DNA of 64,000 bases, taken from the NCBI GenBank assembly GCA_024509875.1, contig JAMPIV010005013.1, positions 62,001-126,000 on the forward strand, given 5' to 3'. The stretch is from Oreohelix idahoensis. Taxonomy: Eukaryota > Mollusca > Gastropoda > Stylommatophora > Oreohelicidae. The notes under the pieces are model-generated. The model did not search any database. It saw only the letters and a list, made by a program, of their open reading frames with translations, and was not told where the DNA came from. Below are positions 42,106 to 53,442 of this stretch, piece by piece; position 1 is the first letter of the stretch, and each line of letters starts with the position of its first letter. Both the position numbers and the translations under genes were made by a program.

Positions 42106-42476
42106 TGGGTTATAGCGTATGCTGATGAGACTCGAGTGCATAATGATTTTTATGCACAAGGACCCTGGCAAAGGGGCGACCGACCCCAACCAGGCGCGTC
42201 CACGGGTGGCGGATAGTGGAACGACCTCCAGATATGGTGTGTCAGCTGCGAATTAAGTCAGCATTGCTGGACGAATAAGCAGTCGCGGACCAAACGGCGA
42301 TGTCCACCCAGCAGGACGGGGAGGGGTAACAGGTGGCACTGATACCCCCACTGAAATCCCCCACATGTCCTACGACGGGTGCATCAAGCGAGTAAGAGCC
42401 GCTATAAGCTCTAGCCACGGGGAAGGTAAACCTCGGTAAACAAACCAATCTGCTGCCTTGCAGCTACCACCGGGAG

Positions 42477-43663
42477 ATGGAAAGGCTATGGGAGACAACC
42501 CTGAACAACAAACACAACCCGGCCTGCCGAAGACGGAGTGTGTTAGCTACGGCGCAGACACCGGGAAAAATTAGGACACACACGCTTTTGCGGTATGGAG
42601 TCATGCGACAATCTCGACTTACGTCATGGCGTCGCTCCTATCAGCTACAACCGGGGAGGAGCGGAGCCGGGCCCCTAGCCTCGAAAGGGCCCACCCAAGC
42701 AACCGGTGCCTTTGCCAACCAAATGGTCGGGGGAAGGCAAAGTAGAGCAACTGACCAACCAACCCACTATCTTACAGTGGCTCAATGGAATGCAGAAGGA
42801 GTGAGGAACAAGAAACCGGAGTTACAAGAATTCCTCAGGAAAATAACATTGATATAATCTGCATCCAAGAAACTCACCTAAAAGATACCCAACGATTCTT
42901 TGTACGTGGATACCAATCCTTCCGCCAAGACAGGGCAAAAAGAACTAAGGGAGGAATCCTCACACTGATTAAAACCTCAATCCCAGCAGTAGAGACACAC
43001 AGATCTGGTGAGGACGAACTTGAATACATAACAGTCCAACTACTGCTGCCCAGTGGAGATTTAATGATCACAAACTGCTACAGCCCTCCAACCACAACTC
43101 TGGAGCTACACAAAGTGAAGCTTGCAGCATCGAGACACCTCATTATGGGTGACTTCAATAGCCACTCACCCAGCTGGGGCTATGACGCAACAGATCCAAG
43201 AGGAGAAGAGGTGGAAGATTGGATGGTAGAGAATAAACTAATTCTAATAAACCAACCAGAGGATAAGCCCACCTTCTATTCCAGAGTATGGAAAACAACG
43301 AGCACACCAGATCTTGCTATGGCTACAGATGACATACATCGACTCACCACCAGAACAGTAAATACTCAACTTGGGGGAAGTGACCATGTACCAGTCACAT
43401 TACAGATATCTGAGATAAGAAGTGCAGGAGAAATCAATATGTCTCCTAGCTGGAATTTCAAAAAAGCAAACTGGGGATTTTTTAAAGAACAAGCCGACAA
43501 TTTCTGTCAGAACATTGCCCACTCAAATAACATCAATAAAAAAACATCTCCATCATCAGTGAGGCAATCATCCAAGCAGCAAAGAAGTCAATTCCACGAG
43601 GTAAACGACGAGACTACAAACCATACTGGAGTGACAACCTGGGAAAACTCCATAGTGAATTAA
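42477..43663 (+). CDS. Jockey-like LINE endonuclease (APE) region, frameshifted
   Basis: The first frame (42477-42857) ends with LTVAQWNAEGVRNK, the start of the APE-type endonuclease fold. An A-run indel near 42840 moves to the second frame with NIDIICIQETHL (catalytic Glu), LIMGDFNSHSPSWG (Asp/Asn) and GGSDHVPVTL (SDH active site). The endonuclease nicks the target for target-primed reverse transcription. A second A-run shift near 43540 leads to the RT frame. No separate gag ORF is evident. Confidence 0.88.
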
Positions 43664-43680
43664 ATAAAGCACGGGAAACT

Positions 43681-45687
43681 ATGGAGCAAAATCCCACATT
43701 AGAGAACACACAGAGGCACAACAGCATAAAACAAGCTTTCAATGAACAAAAGAAAGCTGAAATCCAAAGGAGCTGGCACCAGAAGACCAGCAGTCTCAAC
43801 ATGGAAAAGGACTCAAGCAAGCTATGGAATCTGACAAGAGTGCTAAATGAAGAAACAACAACCAGCTACTGTAAGACTGTCATCAAGGAAAATGAAAAAT
43901 ACCACACAGGAAAGATGGCAGCAAACATCCTGGCAGATTTCTACAAGGAAGAAAGCACCACATCACTTTCACATGCACGGATCCAAGAAGTACGTAAGGA
44001 AGTAAAAGAAAAACTGAAGCACCAAAACCCAGATATCTGCATGAAGTCACCCCTTACTATGAGAGAACTCAGTGCTGCCATAACAAAACTAAAGAACAGA
44101 AAAGCTCCAGGAAAAGATGGCATCACAAATGATATGATCAAGAACCTTGGACCTGTAGCCAGGCACAAGCTCCTCCTAATCTTCAATCAGTCATGGAGTA
44201 CTGGAAAATTTCCAGATCAATGGCGAGAAGCAATCATTGTTCCCATCAGAAAGAAACAAAAGGAGAAAACAAGCAAGTCCAGCTACCGACCAGTTAGCCT
44301 ACTGAGCTGTCTGGGTAAGGTAATGGAAAGAATGGTGAACTCAAGATTACTGAAACATCTGGAAAAAAACCATCTGCTTGATAACACACAGTCAGCATTT
44401 AGGAAAAATCGCAGCACCGAAGACCAACTAGTATATCTAGCCCAGGAAGTAGAAAATGCCTTTCAGGAGAAAAAGAAAGTACTGGCGGTTTTTGTAGACT
44501 TGACAAAAGCCTTTGATAAGGTATGGAAAGAAGGACTCCTCCTTAAGATGCTCAACAGCAAAATTGAAGGGAGAATGTTCAACTGGATACGGGACTTTCT
44601 TCGATACCGCACAGCAAGAGTAAAACTTGACGGGAAACTGAGCCATCGCGTCACTCTACAACAGGGTGTGCCACAAGGAGGAGTTATCTCCCCCACACTT
44701 TTTATCATATATATAAATGATATTGCAGAGAAACTGTCCGGGCATATCTCCAGGGCTCTTCATGCTGACGATTTTGCTGCCTGGTGTGCTGCTGAACATT
44801 TGCCTACTGCGAAGTTCAGGATGCAAGCAGCGCTAAATACCATCGGTAAATGGGCATCAGATTGGGGAGTACAGATAAACCTCTCCAAGACAGTAGCAAC
44901 CTGCTTCTCTCTGTCAAATCGCCGAGAAACGATCAAACTGCAGCTAAATGGAAGTGAACTTCCAATCGAGGAAAACCCAACATACCTAGGAGTCAAGTTG
45001 GATAAGAGACTCACCTGGAAGCCGCACATAAAAGCAGTAGAACAGAGAGCAATAAGAAAGCTCTCTATTATGAAGAAACTGGCTGGCACAAGTTGGGGGG
45101 CAAATACCAACATACTTAAAAAAGTCTATACAGGCACAGTCAGACCTGTACTTGAATATGGCATGTCAGCCTGGGCCACAGCATCTAAAACAAACACAGA
45201 ATGTCTAGGGAAAGTGCAAAATTCAGGCCTTAGACTAATCACTGGAGGGATGAAGACTTCTCCAATCCAGGCAATGGAGCGATACACCAACATCCGCTCT
45301 CTTGATGACAGACGTGAGGAAAAGGTATTCACTCACAGTGAGAAGCTTCTACGAATGCCAAGTCATCCAATGCATGCCAAACTCCATAGTGTGACAAAGA
45401 ACAGGCTGAAAAGAACCAGCTTCCTAAACATCTCCAAACATCTGCATCGATGCCATGAAGACCTCCTCCCAAATCGATCTACTGAGATTGAAATGTTAAT
45501 TGATTACGAGGAGCCAGACGACTGCCATGGAAATATATCTATCATCACAGAAGTCCCAGGAAAAAAAAAGAAAGGCCACCTGACCCCTAAACAACTAAAA
45601 CCTTTTGCTCAAGAAATTACTGAAGAAAAGTACTACCCAAGGAGTGGACACATGCATACACAGATGGATCTGCTGAGGGGGCAGTAA
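43681..45687 (+). CDS. Jockey-like LINE reverse transcriptase
   Basis: A 668-residue open frame with RT motifs: YRPVSLLSCLGKVMERM, FRKNRSTEDQL, FVDLTKAFDKVW (motif A Asp), QQGVPQGGVISPTLF (motif B), LHADDFAAW (motif C, HADD instead of YADD), LNLSK-type NLSKTVA and YLGVKLD. The frame probably begins earlier (SIPRGKRRDYKPYW), upstream of the first ATG. It ends by a one-base shift near 45640, at the entry to RNase H. Confidence 0.9.
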   Translation: MEQNPTLENTQRHNSIKQAFNEQKKAEIQRSWHQKTSSLNMEKDSSKLWNLTRVLNEETTTSYCKTVIKENEKYHTGKMAANILADFYKEESTTSLSHARIQEVRKEVKEKLKHQNPDICMKSPLTMRELSAAITKLKNRKAPGKDGITNDMIKNLGPVARHKLLLIFNQSWSTGKFPDQWREAIIVPIRKKQKEKTSKSSYRPVSLLSCLGKVMERMVNSRLLKHLEKNHLLDNTQSAFRKNRSTEDQLVYLAQEVENAFQEKKKVLAVFVDLTKAFDKVWKEGLLLKMLNSKIEGRMFNWIRDFLRYRTARVKLDGKLSHRVTLQQGVPQGGVISPTLFIIYINDIAEKLSGHISRALHADDFAAWCAAEHLPTAKFRMQAALNTIGKWASDWGVQINLSKTVATCFSLSNRRETIKLQLNGSELPIEENPTYLGVKLDKRLTWKPHIKAVEQRAIRKLSIMKKLAGTSWGANTNILKKVYTGTVRPVLEYGMSAWATASKTNTECLGKVQNSGLRLITGGMKTSPIQAMERYTNIRSLDDRREEKVFTHSEKLLRMPSHPMHAKLHSVTKNRLKRTSFLNISKHLHRCHEDLLPNRSTEIEMLIDYEEPDDCHGNISIITEVPGKKKKGHLTPKQLKPFAQEITEEKYYPRSGHMHTQMDLLRGQ

Positions 45688-45689
45688 AG

Positions 45690-46442
45690 AACGGTGGAGG
45701 AGGCATTTTTATAAGATTCCTAAATGGAAAGATCATCCGAGAGGCCTTCCCAACTGGAAAGATCTCCTCCAATTTTAGGGCAGAAGCTATGGCACTACTG
45801 CAAGCCCTGAAGATCCTCACCAGACCTGAACAGCAGCCACAAGCTAAGATAGTAATCTTCACTGACTGCAGATCATTACTTGAATCAATACAAAACACCA
45901 GAAATGATAACATGATGAATGAGATCAGATCTGAGCTTAACATCATCCAAAGGTCATCAACCATTGCCCTTCAGTGGTTACCTGCCCATTGTGGAATCGC
46001 TGGTAATGAGAAAGCAGATGCTCTATCAAGAAGTGGCAGTAAAATGGAACAATACAGCCACCCATTGCCCTATCGGGAAGCAAAAACCATCATCCACAAC
46101 AAGTACAAAAATCAGTGGAAGGAGGAAGGGGATATATACAGCAGAGATGACCCAATCCACCACCTAAACAGACACCAACAGACGACAATTTTCCGCCTGA
46201 GAACTGGTCACTGCAGATTACTTGGACATCTCTATCGCCTCAAGATATCCCACACGAATGAATGCCCATGTGGAACTGATATCCAGACTCCAGAACACAT
46301 TCTCCAGAACTGTCCAACCCATGATAAATTGCGACGTGCGACCTGGCCAAAAGGTGATGAGCTCCAGCAGAAGCTATGGGGCTGCCGCGCCGACCTGGAA
46401 AAGACTGTGGACTTCGTCCTGGCGACAGGCCTGCAGATTTAG
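45690..46442 (+). CDS. Jockey-like LINE RNase H and C-terminal knuckle
   Basis: YTDGSAEGAVKNGGGGIF (first Asp), SSNFRAEAMALLQAL (Glu), IFTDCRSLLESI (Asp) and LQWLPAHCGIAGNEKADALS (His/Asp) are all four RNase H active-site positions. The C-terminus CPCG...PEHILQNCP is the Cys/His motif usual at the end of jockey-like pol. It ends at 46442. Confidence 0.9.
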   Translation, partial: NGGGGIFIRFLNGKIIREAFPTGKISSNFRAEAMALLQALKILTRPEQQPQAKIVIFTDCRSLLESIQNTRNDNMMNEIRSELNIIQRSSTIALQWLPAHCGIAGNEKADALSRSGSKMEQYSHPLPYREAKTIIHNKYKNQWKEEGDIYSRDDPIHHLNRHQQTTIFRLRTGHCRLLGHLYRLKISHTNECPCGTDIQTPEHILQNCPTHDKLRRATWPKGDELQQKLWGCRADLEKTVDFVLATGLQI

Positions 46443-46489
46443 CATGACTACAAACCGAACGCAGAAGAAGAAGAAGAATGCACAAGGAC

Positions 46490-46730
46490 ACACTCATGTC
46501 TACAAACCAATAGTAATATTCTTAGCAGCATCATTACAGCTCAAATAACTGAAAATTATGCATAAACTAGCTATACCACTTTGCACTGCTTGAGTTATGT
46601 CATGATAAATTGCAACAACAAACATAACCACAAAACAATATTATCTACGGTTAAGAATTTAAATATGCAAATCAACAAAAAAGCAACAACTAAACAAACC
46701 AAAAAGAACTGAACTATCAATCAACACATC
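46490..46730. other. Intron 3 sequence, nothing recognised
   Basis: AT-rich, no features. Confidence 0.5.
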
Positions 46731-46734
46731 TTAA

Positions 46735-47422
46735 CACATTAACTACCGAATTGAAAAACACACTGTGGCCGAGTAAAAAATTTTTTTCCCATTTTCATCC
46801 TGTAGGTGTTTGCACATAGTAAGCTGTAGTTTTCGTAATTGTTTACAGATTTTTATGAATTACATGTCATTTTAAAGATAAATGTTGGTACTATTACAAT
46901 AAGCACCGTTTGTAACTCTAATAGAGGTTGTTGCTATTTAACGGCTGTCCGATGGCTGAGGACTTGCAATATTTTCACAATTATAACTGCTTGCACCCCA
47001 TCTCTATCAAAATCACTATTTCAATCAATGTGCACACCATTTTCACTCTTGTCCTCATCGCTAGATCTATCAGTCAATTGTTGAAACACGTTTCTAGCCT
47101 ATTCAGCCGTTAGACGAGATGTACAAGCATTTTTTGTGGTCCTATCACTAGCTGCCACAGTAAACAGTTTTACACGATTTGGTAACTAACCCAAAATGCT
47201 GAAAAATATGAACATAATATAAATTTTCCAGTGTTCTACAACAACCATGCTTTGGGAATTTGTTTTCCGGTGGCAACTTAAAATCTCGAACCAGATCAGA
47301 AAGTGTTTCAGTACATTTTTCATTCGTTTTATTACTAAAATTAGATCGACGCTCTGAGTGGCTCGTGGTCCAAATGATAGGATTTCAAAAGCCGGTCCCA
47401 CCGGCTCGCGGTAGTTAATGTG
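46735..47422 (-). mobile_element. piggyBac-type element, 688 bp, copy 1
   Basis: It is bounded by TTAA (46731-46734 and 47423-47426). Termini are CACATTAACTACCG and its exact complement CGGTAGTTAATGTG. Minus-strand reading from about 47113 gives a decayed ARNVFQQLTDRSSDEDKSEN segment, resembling the acidic N-terminus of piggyBac-type transposases. The catalytic domain is absent, so it is an internal-deletion derivative. Confidence 0.85.
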
Positions 47423-47434
47423 TTAAGACATATG

Positions 47435-47895
47435 GTTTGGTTTTAAGGACCATCTTCACTGCACACAGCCAACTCCATAAGTGCTCCAATCTATTCCTTT
47501 AGATCACACAAGGAGGATCTCAGCACAGTGCACAAACTCTGTAGCACTGGCAAGGACCCCAATTGTGTATTCAGGAATCACACATTCTAAAAATATTTGT
47601 ATGGTGGGTAGGTTTCTTAATTTTTAAATTTTGCCAGGGCAGCGGCCTTATGGCCCAATTTTTATCAATTTCCAACAGCCAAGGAATTTTTAACGTGCAC
47701 AACCTGTATATGGGACCTATTTCTCCACTCCTTATCCGAGAAGGCTAGGCATCTGATCTCACTACCCAGGAGATCAGTGGGGAGTGTAACATCATTGGTT
47801 CTGAAAAAAAAATGTCCATCAATTATATTCCCTGTGCTGGGAATTAGAGGTGGACGCCACACCTCTGAGTCAATCTGACCCCCTAAAGAAATACA
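47435..47895 (-). repeat. SINE-C copy 2
   Basis: Shares AGGAATCACACATTCTAAAA, GGGCAGCGGCCTTATGGCCC and CTCACTACCCAGGAG with 21932-22412. The tRNA-like head is degraded. Confidence 0.75.
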
Positions 47896-47994
47896 AAAAT
47901 AATTAACCATCCAAACCAACAGGAACCAAACTACGAACAAACCAACTCTAACCCTGCACTATGCTTTCTGTGTTATGTTCAGTATGCTATAGCA

Positions 47995-48245
47995 AAGTGC
48001 TGACTGACAGAGTGGCTGGAGGGCTTGCTTCTCAAGGCAATGATGTAAAGTTCAAAACCTGTAAGCATCACGTTCCAGTCTACCCAGCTGTAAATAGGAA
48101 CCTAACTCCGCTCTTGTTTTAGGGAAGCAAAAGCAGCAAGGAAGGGAACAGTCACACCCCACCTCATCAAGCTGAGACCCTGTATAAGTGATGTCTCTAA
48201 CACATCACTTCCCTATGGCAGTATCTATGAGTCTACCTTTACCTT
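47995..48245 (+). repeat. SINE-A copy 4
   Basis: The head has AGAGTGGCTGGAGGGCTTG (A box) and a degraded B box (GTTCAAAACC). The body has AAGGAAGGGAACAGTCACAC and an ACCTTTACC-like tail. It ends 17 bp from TAF1A exon 3. Confidence 0.75.
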
Positions 48246-48262
48246 AAGCTATGTCCACTTAC

Positions 48263-48327
48263 CTGACAAACTGTTCCACCAAACGACTGTTCCGTTCTCT
48301 ATCCTGGTACAAGCAAGCCAAGCCTAT
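48263..48327 (-). CDS. TAF1A: TAF1A coding exon 3
   Basis: A 65-bp exon with acceptor TTCTGGGTTCTCAG and a consensus donor TCAG|GTAAGTGG. It encodes IGLACLYQDRERNSRLVEQF. Joined to exon 2 it reads VWK-IGLACLYQ, against human IIWKLGSEILFYHPK (remembered). Phase 0 in; two bases carried to exon 4. Confidence 0.85.
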
Positions 48328-48414
48328 CTGAGAACCCAGAAATCACTAGTATTATAGTTTATGATAAAGCTAAACAGACATTCAATAAAGTACATCAACT
48401 TATGTATTATCTAT

Positions 48415-48890
48415 CAGATTTTCCAAGGAGCATAGGCCTTCAACAAATCTATGCCTCATCCTCCTGTCTTGTGCCATGCACTTAACATCTTTCAATGTCT
48501 TCTTTTTCCCCTTTTTTGCTGTCTTCCCCACATATTCCAAGTGCCAAATCTGGAGATTTTGCTAGAAGAAAAAAAAGGATGAGTCAGCAGCCCACATTCC
48601 TTTCGGCTTATTCTGTGCTGCAACATCATCATATTTCTTTGCACCTCTTACAGAGTACAGAGCCACCACTATCAGGATGCCTGCGCCAAGCATCTATATG
48701 CTTTTGCTGCGTTGGTATCTGAAGTAATTAGTTTTACACGATGAGGTTTCCAGCCTCATGCACAACCTCATATTAGTTGCTTAATATGGCATGCTCAGAA
48801 AGCAGTGAGCATATTCTTTCTTTGCCTCATCAGAGACCCCAGAGAACAACACAGGACGTGCTGCATCTTGACCCCCCCCTTAATTGAAGA
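48415..48890 (-). mobile_element. LINE-beta internally deleted copy (3' end joined to 5' end)
   Basis: 48415-48535 matches the LINE-beta 3' region (TTTTCCAAGGAGCATAGGCC). 48536-48625 matches the start of its endonuclease frame (GTGCCAAATCTGGAGATTTT, as at 37385). 48626-48890 is the leader with CACAACCTCATATTAGTTGC. The body between is missing. Confidence 0.7.
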
Positions 48891-48899
48891 CCTCTTTTC

Positions 48900-49279
48900 A
48901 TTTTTGATGGCTGAGTAGAATTTAAATTATTTGCTTTTGTTGACTTGGCCATACTTAGTGGACACACTGACTCAAAATGGGCAAGACCCAATATTCAAAA
49001 TGAACATGGCACTGACTCAGTGTTCAAAATTAACAGGCCACTGGGCTCAGTGTTCAAAATGGATCTAAAATCTGGCTTGGCCAACATCCAAACCTGAGAG
49101 GTATATCTGAAATTTCATGAAATGTATGGACTAACAGAAAGTTTGAGTTGCACATTTCATGAGGATGTGAATAAAATTGAAATAAAAGGACAATGCCTTA
49201 CTGAGACACAGGAAACATACAGCACACATAACAACCATAATGTCTTCATCAGGGCAGAATGTATGAAACCAGTACAAAA
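48900..49279. other. Intron 2 stretch, nothing firmly recognised
   Basis: Short direct repeats of CTCAGTGTTCAAAAT occur near 49015-49070. A decayed piece resembling a Penelope 3' end may lie at 49170-49260. Confidence 0.4.
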
Positions 49280-49640
49280 AAAAGAATGTATTTCTTCCTC
49301 AAGTGCTATACCTGATGGCATAGGTGATCATTCTCTCCACAACTTCCAGTCTACAGTACTGTTCCCAAACCTATTTTTGACTTCTTTCCATACCTTGAAG
49401 TCAAATGGTTTTGTATTTTCTTTCTTCCCCATCCTCTCTCTCTCTCTCTTTTTCCATCGATCTTACCAGCTGTCTTGATATGTTCTAACTTTCTTCCTCT
49501 CATAACATTCCCAACAAAATGGATTCCTTCTAATGATAGTAATTTAACACTATATTCCCAATATGCCTCAATCTGCATGTTGTAGCGAGAGGAAAGATAT
49601 AATAATGGTGATATTATCCTGGACAAATACATGTATCAGA
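49280..49640 (-). mobile_element. LINE-gamma relic, C-terminus
   Basis: Minus reading GNVMRGRKLEHIKTAGKIDG, then RKKIQNHLTSRYG, matches the end of RTE-type LINEs (degraded). It includes a (TC)n run at 49435-49450. Confidence 0.55.
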
Positions 49641-49644
49641 TGAT

Positions 49645-51679
49645 ACCAGGATAGTGCCAGATAAGAGACAGGTCTTACAAGAAATACCCCATTCTCTGAA
49701 AAGAGTAATGGTGTATCGACATCAAAGTTATAGTCAGGCTGTATAGGTTCCTAGACAAGATGGTACTGTGATTTCTAGATTCCTATGGGCTCCTCTCCAG
49801 ACTAACCTTATACAATGACTCTGCTAGGGGTAATTAATTACACAACAAGAACTTTAAACCAAATTTAAATAATTTACTGAAGACTCTGGGTATAATTTAG
49901 AATTTATTTATGTACAAGATCTTTTCTTCTTTGTTAATTTTTTAACTAAAATTCAATTGCATACAAAATAAAATTATGGGTCACTTTCAAATATTTATAT
50001 ATAGATATAACACATTTACAGTTAATTTCTTAAACTAATACAGTTCAATTTCACTGTTTTCTTGCTTCCTGATGGAATCTGTCTCTACTTTTGTGCTTTC
50101 TTGAATAGATGAATCTAAATTTTACTTTATGACTCATATGACTGTCAAATGTCTTATATACACCACAGTGTTTATTTCATCATTACATAGTCTATTCGTA
50201 GGTGGGTTAATTTGGTGTTGTTTGAAAATTGAAGAGTAGCCCAAAACTGAGCTACTTATATGAAACAAAGTCCTTCCTAGGCCTCGTACAGCAGTAGGAT
50301 TGGATAGAACCACACCACTGCAAGTCCTCCACTCGTTAAGATGACACAGTTAATACTGGCAAAGGCTCTGACAAACTTGAGCATCTAATTGCTGACTTGG
50401 TCACTAGAGATTGTGTATGACACTCAGGGCAGGATATAACCTGAAACAATATATACAACCTAGTAGTATCGCTCATTGTCTCCTTAGCCAGACAGGAGGT
50501 AGTATGAGACAGTTAGACAAGCGATGGTAAATTACAAGAGACATAGTAAGTCATGAATAACACAATTCGTTCAAGTACTAGCACACTAGTTCAATAATTC
50601 ACTTGTTACAGTTTTGTCCATGATTTGTTTCAATAAAATCATATAGGCCATATGGTAATCATTGTGTCATATATCAAATAATACAGAAAATCAATCTGTT
50701 ATAGTAATTCCTTCCTCCAGTTTGGATAGTCCTTTCCAACAAGCATAATATCTTTAACACGCTTTTCACAACCAACTTGCTCAATCCATTCATTCTACTT
50801 AATTAGTACACAATTAAACTAAACCTACACACTTCGGGTTTTCCTCCAGAAATAGCACAATGATTCTACACATATCAATATTTCTTTAACACGCATTGAT
50901 AATATATTTACATATATATATTTAATTAACATCTCGCTCACCCTCAATCACAGGCTTTTAATGGTTACACAGTCTGCAGATGGCAACAGAGTTGATATAA
51001 CTGCTTGTGCTCTGTGTCTGTAGTTTGAATTAGGCGGTGAGTGTGTCTGTGTCATGCGTTCTCTCCCCTGTTATAATGGCCTTGCGGATGTACGAGGTGG
51101 CAACTGGACCAAGGTACGTTTGCATGCATCCAAAATCATGTAGGCAAGGCAAGATGTGCTAAGAAAGTAAATCCAAAATAATTCTGGAATCCTTATTTCT
51201 GCAACGATTTCCTCCATCTTAGGCTTATTTTATTCATATGAATGAGCTCTATCACTATGGATATCCATTTTATCCTATAGTTTATCCGACTATTCACTGG
51301 AGCAGCAAAAACAGGGAAAAACACAACATGGTTCATGTTCCACTGTCTTCTATTCATAATAACTTCGGCTCTACAACACATCCAGTGAATCTATTGCTAT
51401 CTGCCTAAAGCTAATGATCCCTATTATCGAATTGGGTCCTTCTTTATCTAGGTATTCCATGATTAATTGCACACTGCCTTCCGAAATATCCTTAACATCT
51501 ACACTTTCGTTTCCTCCATGTCTAGCGATCTTCCAACACTATTTATACCAAGCTGGCTTTTCATTGGTTAGTTACATCCACTGGGTTTGTACGGTGATAA
51601 TTTTTGAATGATGCCAAGATATGAATCAGACTTCATTAGACATGTAACAGGAACTTCCTAATGTTAGTAGCTTCCCTTG
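49645..51679. other. Long intron 2 stretch with no recognised gene or element
   Basis: About 2 kb, AT-rich, with no coding frame above 65 codons and no splice-flanked block I could place in TAF1A. This is the largest unexplained stretch in the window. Confidence 0.5.
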
Positions 51680-52000
51680 TGGATTGTCGTCTTTCCAAAT
51701 ATCCTCATTACTTTTTTCAGATGTCCTTGGTATTCTAAGCATTCTTCTGTAACACCATATCACTGTGTTCTCCAGTACTCATCCTGCTTCTTTACAAATT
51801 GTCCACGACTCACTTCTGTATGTGAGGATTGGCTCTACATAACACTGAAGAACCCTCTTTCTGACTTCTATTGACAAAGAGTTGGTGTATAAAATACTTT
51901 TCATTTTATGGAAAACTGCTTTTGCCTGGACTGTTCTACTATGCACCTCTGATATGCATCTTCCATCTGATGTAAATAGGAAGACAAAATGAGAGGGTGC
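51680..52000 (-). mobile_element. LINE-gamma relic, post-RT region
   Basis: Minus reading KAVFHKMKSILYTNSLSIEV, then RKRVLQCYVEPILTYRSESW, the typical RTE/CR1-like KRVLKCYVEPILLYGSESW block. Confidence 0.7.
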
Positions 52001-52336
52001 AGTCAAAAACATAAAAGGGGGTGCGGGTGCGGCTGTATTAAGAAAACGGGGGTAGGGATGCAAGAGGACTATATTTAAATTGTGCATTGTCAGACTACTG
52101 TCTGCTACACATTCCTTTTACAACATATTTTAAGATACCTTGGTGCACTGTAAGGTAAAATCCTTATTTAAGTAAAAATACAACGTTGCTTACAAATTTG
52201 CACGACATATAAACTTCATCAAAAAATTTCATTTTCTTTGGCAGCAAGGACTTTAGGATCTTGAAACACTGACAAAGGACCTGACTTAACACACACTTTC
52301 TTAAGTAGATAATCTACTCACAGTTGCTTATTAAAA
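52001..52336. other. Intron 2 sequence, nothing recognised
   Basis: A short G-rich stretch at 52015-52060, otherwise AT-rich. Confidence 0.5.
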
Positions 52337-52585
52337 ACTTAACAACAGGTAAAGGTAATCCCATAGCAGATACGGCTGTAGGGGAGTGAAGTGTTACAGA
52401 CTTCACCATACTAGGTTCATCTTTATGAGGTGGGGTGACCAGTTCCCTTCCTCGCTGCATATGCCTTCAAGAGCAGAATCAGGTACCCATTTACGGCTGG
52501 GTCGACTGGAGCATGATGCGACTCGGATTTTAATCCTGGAATCCAGTGACTGTATTGCAAGAGGAAAGTGCTCTAACCACTTCTT
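52337..52585 (-). repeat. SINE-A copy 5, most complete
   Basis: Minus strand: AAGTGGTTAGAGCACTTTCC (A box), CCAGGATTAAAATCCGAGT (degenerate B box), GTAAATGGGTACCTGATTCT, GGGAACTGGTCACCCCACCT and a GGGATTACCTTTACCT tail. This copy shows the head-body-tail order of the family. Confidence 0.85.
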
Positions 52586-52599
52586 TTTTTTTTTGCCTT

Positions 52600-53300
52600 C
52601 TTCTGGTGAGGCGCTTTCCTTTCAACCTATTTGGTTGTGGCCGTATGACCTACTACCATAGCATTTATTCGTGCTAGAGACTAAATATAAAATAATAGAA
52701 TTATCATTCACTATTATAGAAAATAAGCAAGCAAGATTTTTTTACAAACAAAAAAGAAACAAATAAAACAAAAAGCCAGAGACACACTGAGTACAGGGTG
52801 AGGTAAGGTGAAATTAACTATGTCAGTTTTGACATAACCCACACTAGTAATCGGCAGGAGTTGCCATGGAGATTAGTGATGTAGATAGGAATGGCCTCAC
52901 TCCCTGTAAGATAACATGATGGAATGACCAGTAAATAAATGAATAAAATAAAACTTTAACCAATGAAAAGTAGCCAGCAGCGCGCACTACTAAACCGGCT
53001 CAAAGATAATTTTCTGAAAGTTAGTTGTACGGAGTTGAGCATTGCATAAAGACGTGTTTGTGACCGTGTGAAGATATGTATTCCCAGTCTAACACACCAG
53101 TCTTGCTCCTACGTTGAGACATTCAATGCAAAACTTTGTGCATTTTTCACACTCTTCTGTAGTTATGCGGTTTGCAGGAAGAGACTTTATTTGCTGTGAT
53201 ATCTGTACATGCAGATTTTATCTTAGTGGTTCAGCTACGTAAGTACGTTCCAAGGAACTATATTTCTTTTATTTCAGCTCAGTTTTTCGTAAGAAGCCTT
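52600..53300. other. Intron 2 sequence, nothing firmly recognised
   Basis: A block at 53150-53238 with several Cys codons ends in a strong donor-like GTAAGTACG, but no gene model could be built around it. Confidence 0.4.
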
Positions 53301-53306
53301 TGATAT

Positions 53307-53442
53307 TTGAAACAAATGAAGCTATTAAAGGAAGAAGTAAATACTGTAGAGATTCTTTCAAATGAAGTCCCCAACTATGAAACAATAATCACCAAGAACT
53401 TGGAGGATTTTGATACTGTTGAGGAATCTTATAAACCACCTT
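53307..53442 (+). pseudogene. Unidentified ORF-like segment split by LINE-alpha
   Basis: The frame KLLKEEVNTVEILSNEVPNY to EESYKPP runs up to the LINE-alpha target duplication. It resumes beyond the LINE at 56565 as WIEVKERRFIV to a stop near 56630, so the uninterrupted sequence would be about 65 codons. No family is recognised. It may be an exon or an old element relic. Confidence 0.35.

Larger units (their letters stand above)
42164..46477 (+). mobile_element. Jockey-superfamily LINE with RNase H, young insertion
   Basis: It is 4,314 bp, flanked by the 12-bp duplication ATGCACAAGGAC (42152-42163 and 46478-46489), with a (GAA)n tail. It has a GC-rich leader of about 0.3 kb, then endonuclease, RT, RNase H and a C-terminal Cys/His knuckle. 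Three single-base frame shifts, two of them in A runs, are the main defects. It is antisense to TAF1A in intron 3. Confidence 0.93.

Noticed and set aside
49170..49260. CTGATGAAGAC on the minus strand suggesting a Penelope end with hammerhead
   Set aside because: No GAAAC-GTC partner with a paired stem II; too decayed to call.
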